A stretch of 64,000 nucleotides of DNA from Lentisphaerota bacterium (GTDB lineage Bacteria > Verrucomicrobiota > Lentisphaeria > Oligosphaerales > JABHEG01). The stretch covers positions 1-64,000 of the forward strand of contig JABHEG010000067.1 in NCBI GenBank assembly GCA_018676675.1, in the 5' to 3' direction. This document shows positions 43,050 through 51,932 of the stretch, piece by piece. The notes beneath the pieces were generated by a model. The model did no database searches and was not told where the DNA came from. It worked only from the letters and a program-made list of their open reading frames with translations. Each line of letters opens with the position of its first letter. Position 1 is the first letter of the stretch. A program made the position numbers and the translations under genes.

Positions 43050-44342
43050 TCAGCCCATAAAGAGGCCACCATCGATCGAGATGACCTGTCCCGTGATGTA
43101 GTCCGCGGCATCTGAACTCAGGAACGCGACGAGTTCGGCCACTTCCTCAGGCCGTCCGAAGCGCCGGACAGGGATGGTCTTGAGCAGTTCCTTGCGGCGT
43201 TTGTCCGTGATGTCTTTGACCATGTCCGTTTCCACAAATCCCGGGCTCACCGCATTCGTCCGGACCCCGAGGCCTGCCATCTCTCGAGCGACAGATCGAG
43301 TGAATCCCACGAGCCCTTCTTTGGCGGCGGCATAGTTCGCCCGGTTCGCGGAACCGAGGCGTCCGGCATCCGAGACAATATTGACGATGCGTCCCCAGCG
43401 TTGGCGTGCCATCACCATAGCCGCTGCGCGGGCAAGGCGGAACGGGGCAGAGAGGTTAACGGACAGGACGCGTTCCCACTTCTCATCTGTCATGAACGAC
43501 ACGACGGCATCGTCGAGCACACCGGCGTTGTTCACCAGAATATCCAGTCTTCCCATTTGCGCCACGGTGTTGTCAACGAGCTCTTTGCATGCCTGGACGT
43601 CGGCCAGGTCGGCTTGCAGTGCAATTGCTTTCCCGCCGCCGCTGATCTCCTTTGCCAGCGCCTCTGCTTCGTCGGCCCGGCTGTTGCAGTGCACAACCAC
43701 CGAGGCGCCGGCCTGGGCCAGCCGACGACAGATGGCGCTGCCGATGCCTCCGCTCCCTCCGGTCACGAGTGCAACCTTGCCCTCCAGGCTGCCAGTAGTC
43801 GGCGGCGGGGCAGCGGATGGGGCAGCAGAGGCCGTTGGTTCGGCGGTCTCAGATTGGGTGGCGACGTAGTCTTCGACGTCCTTGCGGTGAACGACGTCGC
43901 GTTCGCAGTGGTCGGCCACTGCCTGCAGGTCGATACCGTGCTTTTTTGCCAGGGCCCTGGCGGCAGGAGCCGCCCGGAACCGTTTCTTGGCGGGCGCCGG
44001 CTCGACCGGCACCGAGATATCGATGTCGATGGCTGCTGCCTGGGCGTGTTCAGCCAGCTTGGTTTCGTTCTCGGCACGCACATCGGGGGGCGCTGTCCCG
44101 GCTTCGCCAATTGCAGCCAACGCGTACCCTACCGGAACCGTGCTCTTCTCGTTGGCGTAGGAGGCCAGCAGAACGCCGTCAACCGGGGCTTCGAACTCGG
44201 CCACCATCTTGTCGGTGATGAGTTCCACCATAAATGTGCCGGCGCTGATCGGTTGGCCCACAGCTGTCTGCCAGGGACCAACCGTGGCTTCGTCCATGTT
44301 CTCGTATAGTTTCGGTACGTAGACGATCGTCGGATCGCTCAT
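43050..44342 (-). CDS. Lipoyl domain plus E3-binding-like domain fused to a FabG-type reductase
   Basis: A 430-residue fusion. Residues 1-80 form a lipoyl domain like those of 2-oxoacid dehydrogenase E2 subunits: PKLYENMDEATVGPWQTAVG, and ELITDKMVAEFEAPVDGVL with the lipoylated Lys45. Residues 121-160 (RFRAAPAARALAKKHGIDLQ) resemble the peripheral subunit-binding domain, but its usual GTGxGGR loop is replaced by DHCERDVV. After a Pro/Ala/Thr linker, 186-430 is a short-chain dehydrogenase of the FabG type: TGGSGGIG (194-201), NNAG (271-274), Ser324, Tyr337 and Lys341. The ATG at 44342 has GGAG nine bases upstream; the upstream ATGs lack a ribosome site. It heads the operon with ketosynthase genes, so it probably reduces the beta-keto product, perhaps on its own lipoyl arm. 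Confidence 0.88.
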   Translation of the reverse strand: MSDPTIVYVPKLYENMDEATVGPWQTAVGQPISAGTFMVELITDKMVAEFEAPVDGVLLASYANEKSTVPVGYALAAIGEAGTAPPDVRAENETKLAEHAQAAAIDIDISVPVEPAPAKKRFRAAPAARALAKKHGIDLQAVADHCERDVVHRKDVEDYVATQSETAEPTASAAPSAAPPPTTGSLEGKVALVTGGSGGIGSAICRRLAQAGASVVVHCNSRADEAEALAKEISGGGKAIALQADLADVQACKELVDNTVAQMGRLDILVNNAGVLDDAVVSFMTDEKWERVLSVNLSAPFRLARAAAMVMARQRWGRIVNIVSDAGRLGSANRANYAAAKEGLVGFTRSVAREMAGLGVRTNAVSPGFVETDMVKDITDKRRKELLKTIPVRRFGRPEEVAELVAFLSSDAADYITGQVISIDGGLFMG

Positions 44343-44460
44343 GCTGACTTTCTCCACGTTTGCCATATCGTGGCCCGGAGGGAGCCCTGCTACAGCCGTT
44401 GCCGGCCGGTATGAGTTTTGGCGAAATGGGTGTCGGACGTCCGTCGGGCGGCGTCCCATC

Positions 44461-44485
44461 GTTACCAGTCCTGACACGTGGTAAC
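44461..44485. promoter_or_regulatory. Operator-like dyad before the lipoyl-reductase operon
   Basis: GTTACCA (44461-44467) and TGGTAAC (44479-44485) are a perfect 7-bp inverted repeat with an 11-base spacer, about 120 bases upstream of the operon's start codon. The symmetry and spacing fit a dimeric regulator site. No regulator gene is adjacent. Confidence 0.45.
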
Positions 44486-44547
44486 TGTAAGAACAACGTT
44501 CGGGACGACGGCTCCATTGGCGCTGTGCCCGGTTGTACGCATTGCCG

Positions 44548-45534
44548 TCAGGAGATCATATCGCTGTTAAGGAGGTCGAGGGCGGTCACATTCCCTGCCC
44601 GGGCTTCGCGCACGTTCCGAAGCGCTGCCTCGGCCACGCGGTTGCACGCTTCCCGTGTCGCCGAGCTGACGTGCGGCGTGAGCAGGACGTTCGGCAACTC
44701 TCGCAGATCTTTCTCGGGAGTCCGGGGGGTGTAGGGTTCGCTCTCGAACACATCTAGAGCGGCGGCGGCCAGTGCCCCATTCCTGAGCGCATCATAGAGC
44801 GATATTTCGTCAATGATCGCTCCTCGGGCTGTATTGATAAGCATGGCACCGGGAGCGAACAGTGAGATCGTCTCCATACGGATGAGGTGGTGGTTTTCCG
44901 CCGTTGCCGGCACGTGCAGACTGATGATGTTTGCTTCCGCGACTGCGTCCGCGAAATCGGTTGTGAACCGGGCTACTCCCCAGTTGGCTCTGAGCTCATC
45001 CTCGGCTTCGCGCACAACATCGAGCCCGACGACGTCCATCCCGAAGCCGTAGGCTGCGGTCCGCGCCACCTGTCTGCCGATTGCTCCGCACCCCAACACG
45101 GCCAGACGCTTGCCGCGCAGCTCCGACGTCTGCTTCGGGCACCATCGTTTCTCGGCCACCGAAGCCGAGAAATCGCTGATGCCCTTCACGAGTCCGAGCA
45201 TCAGAGCCAGCGTGTGCTCAGCAACTGCTCCCTCCAACACTCCGGGCGTGTTGGTGACAAAGAGCCCGCTATCGCTTGCTTTGCGCTTGTCGATCCCGTC
45301 ATGTCCGACACCGAATCGGGCGATAATCCCACCGCGGGGCAGGGCGCTGTAAAGGGCCTCCGCATAGTGCTCCACGCCGAGAATTGCGGCCCATGCCTGG
45401 CTGGCTTCAATGCCCTTGACAACGGCGTCTTCATCAGGCGCGACGACGGTCACGGTCACGTCGGTGGACGAATCGAATGCATCCTGAGCCTTGCGGTACT
45501 CTGGTTCAGTGATAACGACGGGGATGGGAGGCAT
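44548..45534 (-). CDS. D-isomer-specific 2-hydroxyacid dehydrogenase
   Basis: A 328-residue NAD-dependent dehydrogenase like D-3-phosphoglycerate dehydrogenase. VLGCGAIGRQVARTAAYGFG is the nucleotide-binding motif and VGLDVVRE ends with the acidic residue for NAD+. NTARGAIIDE holds the catalytic Arg, a Glu follows in ALDVFESEPYTP, and TPHVSSATREA holds the catalytic His. The ATG at 45534 has GGAG twelve bases upstream. No ACT domain follows, so it is a short form; it may act on phosphoglycerate, glyoxylate or another 2-hydroxyacid. It precedes the lipoyl-reductase operon by 205 bases but need not belong to it. Confidence 0.88.
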   Translation of the reverse strand: MPPIPVVITEPEYRKAQDAFDSSTDVTVTVVAPDEDAVVKGIEASQAWAAILGVEHYAEALYSALPRGGIIARFGVGHDGIDKRKASDSGLFVTNTPGVLEGAVAEHTLALMLGLVKGISDFSASVAEKRWCPKQTSELRGKRLAVLGCGAIGRQVARTAAYGFGMDVVGLDVVREAEDELRANWGVARFTTDFADAVAEANIISLHVPATAENHHLIRMETISLFAPGAMLINTARGAIIDEISLYDALRNGALAAAALDVFESEPYTPRTPEKDLRELPNVLLTPHVSSATREACNRVAEAALRNVREARAGNVTALDLLNSDMIS

Positions 45535-45606
45535 TGTTGTCGCTTGCTCCGTGTGATGATTCCCGGCGCCCGTCCATGGGCGCAGCAACGTGGAGGCCGA
45601 TCACGG

Positions 45607-46482
45607 TCAGGCTGGAGAGGGATCGAATGACAGCCGCCCCAGCCTACCGTCCCGGATCTCTTTGATGAGTATAGCGGCGCTCTGAGCCGGATCAACCGCC
45701 CCTCCGGCGCGAAGCAGACCCCGGCGCCTCCCGATTGCCTCGAGAAAGGCGTCCGGTGTTTCAGGGCATTTTTCGAGGCCATACGTATCCCAGGCGACAT
45801 CCCGTTGATCCTGCCGACTGAGTTGAGCCCATGCGTAGTCGGCCAGGAGCTCCGGGCCGACTGTCTCCTCGCGGATGGAGCCGCACAGCGCCAGCTTGAG
45901 CTCGTGCTCTTTGGAGTCAATCCTCGGCCAGAGCACCCCGGGTGTGTCCAGGAGCTCGACGTCGCCCTTCAGCCGAATCCACTGGTTGTGGCGGGTCACG
46001 CCCGGCTTCGGCCCAACGGCGGCACGCTTGGACGCTACCAAACGGTTGATCAGGGTTGACTTGCCGACGTTCGGGATGCCGACGATCATGATTCGCAGGG
46101 GGCGGTTCAGGGCTGTTCGGCCCTTGGATCGTTCTGCCAGAGCGGCTCGTCGCCAGGCCGGTACCAGTTCGAGCGTCTGGCGCGTGTCTCTGGCATCGAG
46201 GAAGACGACCTTCTTTCCTTCTTTCCGGAGTGAAGCCGTCCATTCCCGTGATACCCGTGGGGATGCCAGGTCCGCTTTATTGAGCAGGATGAATGTCGGG
46301 CGTCCTCTGAACAGCTGGTCGAAGATTGGGTTTCGCGAGGATCCCGGGATGCGGGCATCAAGGAGCTCGACGACCAAGTCCACCAGCTTCAGGGAAGCCT
46401 GCATTTGGCGACCCGCCTTGAGCATGTGTCCGGGATACCACCCGGTCAGCGGATAGCGGCTGAAATCAATGGTCGTTGCCAT
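45607..46482 (-). CDS. ylqF: Ribosome biogenesis GTPase YlqF/RbgA
   Basis: A 291-residue circularly permuted GTPase that acts late in assembly of the large ribosomal subunit. The motif order is permuted as in the family: G4 NKAD at 68-71, then G1 GIPNVGKST at 135-143, then G3 DTPG at 179-182, with the GWYPGHMLKA start typical of YlqF. Length is normal. The ATG at 46482 has only a loose purine-rich upstream site. The downstream hydroxyacid dehydrogenase gene follows after 72 bases. Confidence 0.95.
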   Translation of the reverse strand: MATTIDFSRYPLTGWYPGHMLKAGRQMQASLKLVDLVVELLDARIPGSSRNPIFDQLFRGRPTFILLNKADLASPRVSREWTASLRKEGKKVVFLDARDTRQTLELVPAWRRAALAERSKGRTALNRPLRIMIVGIPNVGKSTLINRLVASKRAAVGPKPGVTRHNQWIRLKGDVELLDTPGVLWPRIDSKEHELKLALCGSIREETVGPELLADYAWAQLSRQDQRDVAWDTYGLEKCPETPDAFLEAIGRRRGLLRAGGAVDPAQSAAILIKEIRDGRLGRLSFDPSPA

Positions 46483-46530
46483 GAGGTCTCTGGCTCTTCC
46501 TGGGCGAATGGCCCGCCACAGAGTGGGTGA

Positions 46531-47331
46531 TCAGACAGCGTGCCCGAGGCGTTCGAACATTTCAGCCGCATTCTGTCCGAGGATGCGCTCCTTGGCGTCC
46601 TCTCCGATATCTGCGTATGCTATGGGCCCGATATGCGTCCCGAAATCCAGGTCAAGGGCATCTGATCCACCCAGGATCTTGTTGACCGGCATCGCTTCGA
46701 CCATGGCCTCGATGGAGGAGAAGGCGCTGGCCACGAACGCAGCACACGTGCACTGGTAGACATTGGCGCAGTCTTTGACCGTGTCTGAGTAGCCCGTCGT
46801 TGCGTGGCCGATGATGAAGGCCAGTTCGGGGTAGGTTGTGGCCCAGCGTTCAAGACGCTCGCGTGATCCCCAACTGTGATGGAGCACCGGCCAGCGGTGT
46901 TCCCGGGCGAAGTCGAACACGGGGCTCCAGTCGATGTTGTTTTCAGCAACTCCCTGATACTGGGAGATCAGCTTGATTCCACGGGTTCCGCGTTCCACCC
47001 CGTGCTCAAGGAGGGCACGCCAATCGTCGGGGAAGGCGGCGTGAAGGAGAGTGAGGGGCAGGAACCGACCTTGGGCTTCATCCGCAGCGTCGTACAGAAG
47101 GTCGTTGCCGACCCCCGGATCGGTGGTGATCGTGATGGGGAACGCCACGATGTGGTCAATTCCGTAACGGTCCATGCAGGCCAGGACTTCCGCGGGCGTG
47201 CTTCGGGGGATGTAGTAGTACTCGGAGGAGGCACCCAAGTGCGTGTGGACGTCGATGACAGGGATGTGGTCGAGGGGTTCGCCGTTGCGGACCCTTTCCA
47301 GTATCGTCTTGCTTCTGGACTCAGAGCTCAT
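46531..47331 (-). CDS. Amidohydrolase-family TIM-barrel protein with metal motif
   Basis: A 266-residue amidohydrolase-like protein. IDVHTHLG (27-33) holds the His-x-His metal ligands, PVLHHSWGS supplies a further His and IIGHATTG another, and GSDALDLDFG carries the conserved Asp. Such proteins hydrolyse or decarboxylate small organic acids. The gene overlaps the upstream paralogue-like gene by 11 bases and its ribosome site (GGAGAAG) lies within it, so the two are co-translated and may form a heteromer. No substrate can be named. Confidence 0.8.
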   Translation of the reverse strand: MSSESRSKTILERVRNGEPLDHIPVIDVHTHLGASSEYYYIPRSTPAEVLACMDRYGIDHIVAFPITITTDPGVGNDLLYDAADEAQGRFLPLTLLHAAFPDDWRALLEHGVERGTRGIKLISQYQGVAENNIDWSPVFDFAREHRWPVLHHSWGSRERLERWATTYPELAFIIGHATTGYSDTVKDCANVYQCTCAAFVASAFSSIEAMVEAMPVNKILGGSDALDLDFGTHIGPIAYADIGEDAKERILGQNAAEMFERLGHAV

Positions 47332-48085
47332 AGTTGGCTTCTCCGAGCAATCTCATGACGTTTTCGCCCGCCACCAGCTCGCGCTCTGCATCGCTGATCC
47401 CGGCGTACCGGACGACTGCCTGGAACGACCCAGGATCGAGGGATGGAAGGCCCAGGCTGAACACCAGACGTTCAGGGCCGAAGGTGGCGCAGATGGCTTC
47501 CACCATCTGAGCCTGCCAGATAGATGAGAGAGACACAGCCAGCTTGTCGGTTTCGGCGAGAGCATCGAACATCGGCCTGTTGGCTCGTGCCCGCCACTCC
47601 CAGGCGATGACAGGCAGTTTCGGGTGTGTGCGGCAGAAGTCCGCCAGATCATACCAGTCGCACAGATCCTGGCCGGAGTCCCACTGGCGATGCAGGACAA
47701 GCAGCGGGATCTGCCGTTCTGCCATGGCTTCTGCCAAGTCGCCAATCCGTGGTGCTTTTGTGAGGCGAATGGCTCTCGCACATGGGTTCACCAAGATGGC
47801 TTTTGCACCGTTCCGCAGCGCGCGAGCGAGGAACTCGACAGATGACTCGGGAATCGCCGCTGCAGGATCGAAACCCCAGATTCGGTGGAGCCGGGAGTCG
47901 CTGATCGATCCCAACGCCTTGTTCCCCAGTTCCGGGTCACTGTCGCGTGAAACCGTGTGCATGACCATGCCTTCACGCACATCATACCGGTCCATCACTC
48001 TGAGGAGCTCGGTCTCCGTGCGTGGACATGACGTCAGTGCGCCGTTGCTTCGTCCGATGGTCAGCAGGGGGTCAACGAAGGTCAT
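47321..48085 (-). CDS. Amidohydrolase-like protein lacking the metal motif
   Basis: A 254-residue protein of the same fold type as its downstream partner: the C-terminal FGPERLVFSLGLPSLDPGSF and AGENVMRLLG parallel ILGGSDALDLDFG and LGQNAAEMFERLG. The N-terminal His-x-His motif is replaced by FVDPLLTIGRSN and the later metal-binding His are not evident (VIAWEWRARAN in place of IIGHAT). It is probably catalytically dead or uses another mechanism and may serve as a partner subunit. The ATG at 48085 follows a weak AAGG site; the earlier in-frame starts encode unlikely sequence. Confidence 0.65.
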   Translation of the reverse strand: MTFVDPLLTIGRSNGALTSCPRTETELLRVMDRYDVREGMVMHTVSRDSDPELGNKALGSISDSRLHRIWGFDPAAAIPESSVEFLARALRNGAKAILVNPCARAIRLTKAPRIGDLAEAMAERQIPLLVLHRQWDSGQDLCDWYDLADFCRTHPKLPVIAWEWRARANRPMFDALAETDKLAVSLSSIWQAQMVEAICATFGPERLVFSLGLPSLDPGSFQAVVRYAGISDAERELVAGENVMRLLGEANYEL

Positions 48086-48336
48086 TGCTGCCTGCCTTTG
48101 CTGTGGGTAGCTAACTGTCGATGGTCGTGGCGTTGCCGAATTCCGCGGGTTAATGTAGTGCTTCTCCGGTTGGTGAGCGATGCGGCACCGCCGCAAACCG
48201 CCGGATCTCACGGTGCTGCTGTGGCCCGTTTCCCCTCAAGAGGCGTAGCGGCGACTGAGGAACGGCAAGCGATGAGGGCCTGGGACTTCGGGCACCCCCC
48301 GTCGTCCTCGTGCTCTCTCCTCGAGGCAGGTCAACT

Positions 48337-49527
48337 ATGGATGGGACGGGTCCAGGCCCCGTGCGCGTAACGCATTTCACCGAGGCCAGTGCAGGCGGCG
48401 TGCGCCAGCATTTGCGCCGAATCATCCCCCGTTTGAGGTCACGAGGGGTGGTCGTCGATCTTATTCTCTCCCCGTTGCGGGCGGAGCCGGACTTCGGGCG
48501 CGATCTCGATCTCTACCACAGCCTGGGATGCCGCGTGAAGCTGTGCCCAATCGCGCGCGGCGTTTCGCTGTGGCAAGACCTCCGGGCTTGTCGTGAGATT
48601 CGCCGGACGCTGCGTGACTGGAATCCACACGTGGTGCACACCCACGCAACCAAGGCCGGCTTACTCGGACGGATCGCCGCCGCACCTTTGACCGATGTCC
48701 GAACGGTCCATTCGCCCCACGCTTTCCCTCTTGAGGAGTTTCGCGTTGTGATGCAGCAGAACCTGTTCGTGAAGCTCGAGCGGCGCTTGGCTCGGGCCAC
48801 GTCACTTTTCGTCCTTGTGTCACGGTCTGAGAAGGATGTCGCGACCAACGTGTTTGGGATTCGAGAACGGCAGATTCGGGTGGTGGAGAACGGGGTCGAG
48901 CCTGATCTGGCGAGCTGTCTGGAATCCCGGGAAGACGCTCGTGGGGCGTTGGGAATCGAGCGCCCTGGTTTGGCTGTGGCCGTGCCCGGGAGGCTGGTCC
49001 ATCAGAAAGGGCAGGACTGGTTGCTGCAGGCCGTGGCCCACATCCGCCCTGGTCCGTACGCCATGCATTTCTATTTCTGTGGGGCCGGCGAGGATGAGCA
49101 TCAATTGCGGGAAGCCAGCGAACGCCTCGGGGTGGCCGACCAGGTAACCTGGCTGGGCCGTGTCCCTGAACTCGTCACAAAGCTGACGGCCTTTGATCTT
49201 GTTGTTCTGCCTTCCCGATACGAGGGGCTCTCGTACATGCTCCTCGAGACGCTCTGTGCAGGTATTCCTCTCGTGGTCAGCGACATAGAAGGGCATTTCC
49301 CGCGGGACGAGATTCGCGAACACGTCGTCTCAGTCCCCCTTGAAGACAAGGTCGGATTGGGGGAGGCACTGTCAGCATTCGCTGAGAGTGCCGCTGGTCA
49401 CCCTCCGGATGCGACGTGGGGCAGACAGTTCGTTAGGACCCACTTTTCGGTTGATGTTCAGGTGGAAAAGCTGATGGCGTGTTACCGCGAACTAGTACCA
49501 AGCTGCGCAAGTCAGTGTACGCCCTGA
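48337..49527 (+). CDS. GT4-type glycosyltransferase
   Basis: A 396-residue GT-B fold enzyme. The N-terminal domain begins VRVTHFTEASAGGVRQHL, with VVHTHATKAGLLGRIAA. The C-terminal nucleotide-sugar domain has VVENGVEPD, VPGRLVHQKGQDWLLQA and the E-x7-E-like SRYEGLSYMLLETLCAGIPL. These are hallmarks of GT4 enzymes of surface polysaccharide or lipopolysaccharide synthesis, with a retaining mechanism. The ATG at 48337 was preferred over a GTG at 48310. It is the only plus-strand gene between minus-strand neighbours and its acceptor is unknown. Confidence 0.88.
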   Translation: MDGTGPGPVRVTHFTEASAGGVRQHLRRIIPRLRSRGVVVDLILSPLRAEPDFGRDLDLYHSLGCRVKLCPIARGVSLWQDLRACREIRRTLRDWNPHVVHTHATKAGLLGRIAAAPLTDVRTVHSPHAFPLEEFRVVMQQNLFVKLERRLARATSLFVLVSRSEKDVATNVFGIRERQIRVVENGVEPDLASCLESREDARGALGIERPGLAVAVPGRLVHQKGQDWLLQAVAHIRPGPYAMHFYFCGAGEDEHQLREASERLGVADQVTWLGRVPELVTKLTAFDLVVLPSRYEGLSYMLLETLCAGIPLVVSDIEGHFPRDEIREHVVSVPLEDKVGLGEALSAFAESAAGHPPDATWGRQFVRTHFSVDVQVEKLMACYRELVPSCASQCTP

Positions 49528-49687
49528 CGAGGACGGCGCCTCTCGCGTGGAACCGACTCGGCGCAAAGCGCTTGCTGCCCTTGTGGCGTGGGCCAGCGCG
49601 GGCCCCGCAACGGGTGCGGAGCCATCTCGCTGAAGGAGGGCCTCAGCACCCGGATACGCGGGCACGAGCAAGCGTGGCTCGTACTGC

Positions 49688-50056
49688 CTATCGCTGGGTG
49701 AGGATGTCATTGTCCTCGTCGAGGACGGCAACCTGTGGGGACCAAGATGCTGCCTCCTCCACCGGCATCGCTCCGAAGCTCATGATCGTGATCATATCCC
49801 TGGGTTGCCCTCGCCGGGCGGCTGCACCGTTGAGACAAATCGTCCGACTCCCGCGCGGGGCGACGATTGCGTATGTTTCCAGCCGTTCGCCATTCGTCTG
49901 GTTGACGACCAGCAGCTTTTCGTAGGGGAGCATCCCGACCGCATCCATCAGGTCCTGATCGATGGCCAGGCTACCCTCGTACTCCAAGTGGCAATCGGTG
50001 ATGCGAACGCGATGGAGCTTACTCTTGAGAACTTGGGCGTGCACTGTGCACCTCAC
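49688..50056 (-). CDS. panD: Aspartate 1-decarboxylase
   Basis: A 122-residue pyruvoyl-dependent enzyme that makes beta-alanine for pantothenate and coenzyme [21 protein letters not shown] contains the self-cleavage site Gly28-Ser29, where Ser becomes the pyruvoyl group, and INxTNGER-like [10 protein letters not shown] and [14 protein letters not shown] are conserved. The GTG start at 50056 overlaps the argG stop (GTGA), so translation is coupled to argG. The first eight residues are slightly longer than in most PanD proteins. A start at 50044 is also possible. Confidence 0.93.
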   Translation of the reverse strand: MRCTVHAQVLKSKLHRVRITDCHLEYEGSLAIDQDLMDAVGMLPYEKLLVVNQTNGERLETYAIVAPRGSRTICLNGAAARRGQPRDMITIMSFGAMPVEEAASWSPQVAVLDEDNDILTQR

Positions 50057-51243
50057 AATCCCTGGCTCATTGCCCGAAGCCGGAGGCGCAGAGCGTTGAG
50101 CTTGATGAAGCCGTCGGCATCGGCCTGGTTGTATACATTGTCCTCTTCAAAGGTCACGAACTCAGGCTTGTAGAGCGACGTGGGGGAACGTCTGCCGACA
50201 ATGTGGCAGGCCCCCTTGAAGAGCTTGCAGCGCACATCGCCCGTGACGTTCTTTTGGCTTTCGGTGATGGCTGCCTGGAGCATCTCGCGTTCTGGGGCGT
50301 ACCAGAAGCCGTTGTAGATCATGCTGGCATATTGCGGGATGAAGGAGTCACGCAGGTGCATCGCTTCGCGGTCCATGCAGAGCCCTTCCAGTGCTCGGTG
50401 AGTCTGGTGCACGACGGTTCCGCCGGGGGTTTCATAGACGCCTCTGTCCTTCATTCCCGTGAACCGGTTCTCGACGATGTCGATTCTGCCAACGCCGTGT
50501 CGCCCGGCGATCCGATTGAGTTCGCGCATCAGATCAGCGGGACCGAGTTTCGTCTCGTTGACAGCCACGGGGTTGCCCTTGTCGAACGAAACGATCACGT
50601 ATTCCGGCGTGTCGGGCGTGTCGCTCAGCGGACTCGTCATGAGGTGGATGTCGTCCGTCGGTTCGGCCCAGGGATCTTCGAGCACACCACCCTCGAAGCT
50701 GATGTGTAGGAGGTTGCGGTCCATGCTGTAGGGCTTCGCGGCGGACACCGTAATCGGGATCTGCTTTTCTTCGGCGTAGTTGATCAGGTCTGTCCGTGAC
50801 TTGAAGTTCCACTCTCGCCACGGGGCAATGACCTTTATGTCAGGCTGCAGTGCGTAAGCAGTCAGTTCGAAGCGGACCTGGTCGTTGCCCTTTCCTGTCG
50901 CGCCGTGGCTGATGGCTTCCGCCCCTTCGGCCTTGGCGATCTCGACCAGACGTTTGGCGATCAGGGGCCGCGCGATCGAGGTCCCCAGCAGGTAGCTGCC
51001 TTCGTAGATCGCGTTTCCCTGCATCATCGGGAAGATGAAATCTCGGGCGAACTCATCGGTCAGGTCTTCGACATAGCACTTCGAGGCGCCTGTGCGCAGG
51101 GCCTTCTCCTCCAGCCCATCGAGTTCTTCCTCCTGGCCCAAATCGGCACAGAAGGTGATGACTTCGGCGTCATAGACATCCCGAAGCCAGGTGAGGATGA
51201 CTGACGTGTCCAGTCCACCGGAATAGGCGAGTACAACCTTCAT
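50053..51243 (-). CDS. argG: Argininosuccinate synthase
   Basis: A 396-residue arginine-biosynthesis enzyme joining citrulline and aspartate with [17 protein letters not shown] holds the PP-loop, [14 protein letters not shown] the citrulline region and [17 protein letters not shown] the classic subfamily signature. Length fits the bacterial form. AAGGAG lies eleven bases before the ATG at 51243. Its stop overlaps the panD start; both use aspartate, an unusual pairing of the arginine and coenzyme A routes. Confidence 0.97.
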   Translation of the reverse strand: MKVVLAYSGGLDTSVILTWLRDVYDAEVITFCADLGQEEELDGLEEKALRTGASKCYVEDLTDEFARDFIFPMMQGNAIYEGSYLLGTSIARPLIAKRLVEIAKAEGAEAISHGATGKGNDQVRFELTAYALQPDIKVIAPWREWNFKSRTDLINYAEEKQIPITVSAAKPYSMDRNLLHISFEGGVLEDPWAEPTDDIHLMTSPLSDTPDTPEYVIVSFDKGNPVAVNETKLGPADLMRELNRIAGRHGVGRIDIVENRFTGMKDRGVYETPGGTVVHQTHRALEGLCMDREAMHLRDSFIPQYASMIYNGFWYAPEREMLQAAITESQKNVTGDVRCKLFKGACHIVGRRSPTSLYKPEFVTFEEDNVYNQADADGFIKLNALRLRLRAMSQGL

Positions 51244-51358
51244 GTGAGTCTTGCTCCTTAGCAAAAAGGCGAAATAGGAAACCCTAAGAATAGTGCTTCG
51301 CGAGGCCAAAAACAAGCCCAGTTCAAGGCTGGGACGTCGTTCCTCTGAGCCTCCGTGC

Positions 51359-51387
51359 TTGTCTTCCGCGCGAACGCAGAATATGAT
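51359..51387 (+). promoter_or_regulatory. Sigma-70 promoter of the small lipoprotein gene
   Basis: TTGTCT (51359-51364) and TATGAT (51382-51387), four and five of six matches, with a 17-base spacer. The start would be near 51394, 57 bases before the ATG at 51451. Confidence 0.55.
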
Positions 51388-51450
51388 TATTGATAGGCGC
51401 CGCGTCGCTGCACGTCCGAGTAGAGGACGACAGAGAAAGGGAAATCGGCC

Positions 51451-51759
51451 ATGAAGGCACGGACTATTGTTCTGGTTATTGCGCTACTCGTCTTGCCGAA
51501 CCTCTGGGGGTGCCGGAAGAAGCTCGAGATCCCGATGGCCGAGTTTGTCGAGAAGGTCGAGGCGGCGAAATCGCAGCGACTTGGCCGTAAGGCATTCTTT
51601 GAAGCTGTAGGCAGTGAACCGCACAAGCAAGTCAAGATTGAGCGGTACTATTGGTACTTCTACTGCAGCGACGGGAAGGTCATTGTGCCCGTCGAAGCGG
51701 CACAGCTCGACGACCACGATGTGGTCGAGATAGAATCTGCTGTGCGTCAGCTTGACTGA
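51451..51759 (+). CDS. Small putative lipoprotein of unknown function
   Basis: A 102-residue protein with a signal sequence [20 protein letters not shown] ending in lipobox LWGC (Cys21), so lipid-anchored in an envelope membrane. The mature part of about 80 residues is charged, with a helix ([20 protein letters not shown]) and a beta-rich [20 protein letters not shown]. No family is recognised. GAAAGGGA precedes the ATG. It is probably expressed alone from its own promoter. Confidence 0.65.
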   Translation: MKARTIVLVIALLVLPNLWGCRKKLEIPMAEFVEKVEAAKSQRLGRKAFFEAVGSEPHKQVKIERYYWYFYCSDGKVIVPVEAAQLDDHDVVEIESAVRQLD

Positions 51760-51932
51760 TCCTCTTCCCTTCTTCCAGGCCGCGGCCCGCCTCTCATTCC
51801 TCCACAGCGAGGCCACCCCGCTTCCGCGCTCTGTCTTGCAGCGGCGGCGTTACCTGTGTATTTTTTGATCTTTTGTGTTCTGACAATGCGGCGTTTACAT
51901 AACGCCCTCCTGTATGAGTGGAGAATTGTGCC

